From an uncultured Oscillospiraceae bacterium (GTDB lineage Bacteria; Bacillota; Clostridia; Oscillospirales; Acutalibacteraceae), in NCBI GenBank assembly GCA_910588415.1, contig CAJUPK010000124.1, positions 1-5,043 on the forward strand: a stretch of DNA of 5,043 bases, written 5' to 3'. The position numbers and the translations under genes were made by a program. The notes beneath the pieces are model-generated. The model saw only the letters and a list, made by a program, of their open reading frames with translations, did no database searches and had not been told where the DNA came from. Within the stretch, counting starts at the first letter, position 1; each line of letters begins with the position of its first letter. Of this stretch, positions 4,816-5,043 are shown piece after piece.

Positions 4816-4932
4816 CTGCCATCAGGCCGCCCAGGCAGGAATTTTTCTCGCAGTTTTGCAAAGCAAAAGCAAGCGCCTCGCGCGATGGAGAAAAATTCCG
4901 TGACTTGCGCCCCTCAGGGCGCAACGTCAAAG
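4816..4932. repeat. 117-bp tandem repeat, copy 1
   Basis: First unit of a tandem repeat, starting CTGCCATCAGG. It carries three nested or adjacent inverted repeats. The outer one is GGAATTTTTCTC (4838-4849) with GAGAAAAATTCC (4888-4899), 12 perfect pairs. Inside is TTTTGC-AAA-GCAAAA (4854-4868). The third is TTGCGCCC-CTCA-GGGCGCAA (4905-4924), an eight-pair stem with a four-base loop. It differs from copy 2 at two positions only, G4853 and A4871, and both are mismatched in the hairpin that copy 2 can form. No gene is convincingly encoded. Confidence 0.9.
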
Positions 4933-5043
4933 CTGCCATCAGGCCGCCCAGGCAGGAATTTTTCTCGCACTTTTGCAAAGCAAAAGCGAGCGCCTCGCGC
5001 GATGGAGAAAAATTCCGTGACTTGCGCCCCTCAGGGCGCAACG
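4933..5043. repeat. 117-bp tandem repeat, copy 2 (cut by window edge)
   Basis: Second unit, 111 bp visible, with 109 of 111 positions identical to copy 1. C4970 and G4988 replace G and A of copy 1. With these bases a longer hairpin forms: CTCG (4964-4967), two bulged bases, CTTTTGC (4970-4976), AAA loop, GCAAAAG (4980-4986) and CGAG (4987-4990), giving 11 pairs. The outer GGAATTTTTCTC/GAGAAAAATTCC and the TTGCGCCC/GGGCGCAA stems are unchanged. Further copies may lie past the edge. The copy spacing, 117 bp, is a multiple of three, so a minus-strand frame stays open through both copies. Confidence 0.9.

Noticed and set aside
4816..5043. CRISPR array
   Set aside because: There are only two long units of 117 bp with no unique spacers between short repeats and no cas genes.

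Overview
The window looks like a GC-rich member of the Clostridia, most like the Oscillospiraceae group of gut Firmicutes. The signs are strong GGAGG-type ribosome binding sites, consensus sigma-A promoters, a SigH-like sigma factor, a MetA of the acetyl-CoA-using type and a CCA-encoding tRNA. The lineage is an inference from style, not from a database match.

Layout. Positions 1-350 form a divergent regulatory region. Two perfect TTGACA-17-TATAAT promoters fire leftward off the window, each preceded by A/T-rich tracts, and look like the tandem P1/P2 promoters of an rRNA operon. One extended -10 promoter fires rightward into metA (351-1280, homoserine O-acetyltransferase). A HAD-family phosphatase follows at 1513-2142. 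Next comes a 397-bp gene-free stretch with small repeats and hairpins, then a GNAT acetyltransferase (2540-3139), a small SigH-like sigma-70 factor (3176-3751) only 36 bp behind it, and a two-zinc-knuckle protein (3906-4205). A strong promoter at 4218-4246 then drives a leader of about 140 nt and tRNA-Thr(CGU) at 4393-4468, closed by an excellent Rho-independent terminator (4516-4556). A second, bidirectional terminator sits at 4702-4737. The right end (4816-5043) is a 117-bp tandem repeat in two copies that is rich in inverted repeats.

How the parts relate. All five protein genes and the tRNA read rightward. MetA belongs to methionine synthesis, while the phosphatase is probably housekeeping metabolite repair or salvage. 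The GNAT-sigma pair is tightly spaced and probably cotranscribed, with the zinc-ribbon gene possibly in the same unit. No shared pathway is evident.

Most unusual points. The tandem repeat differs between copies at only two positions, and both fall in one predicted hairpin, where each restores a base pair in copy 2. The tRNA has a long unexplained leader. The left edge lies in an apparent rRNA leader and the right edge in a tandem repeat, so the window may be a draft contig broken at repeats on both sides. I saw no CRISPR array, transposase, phage gene or defence system.
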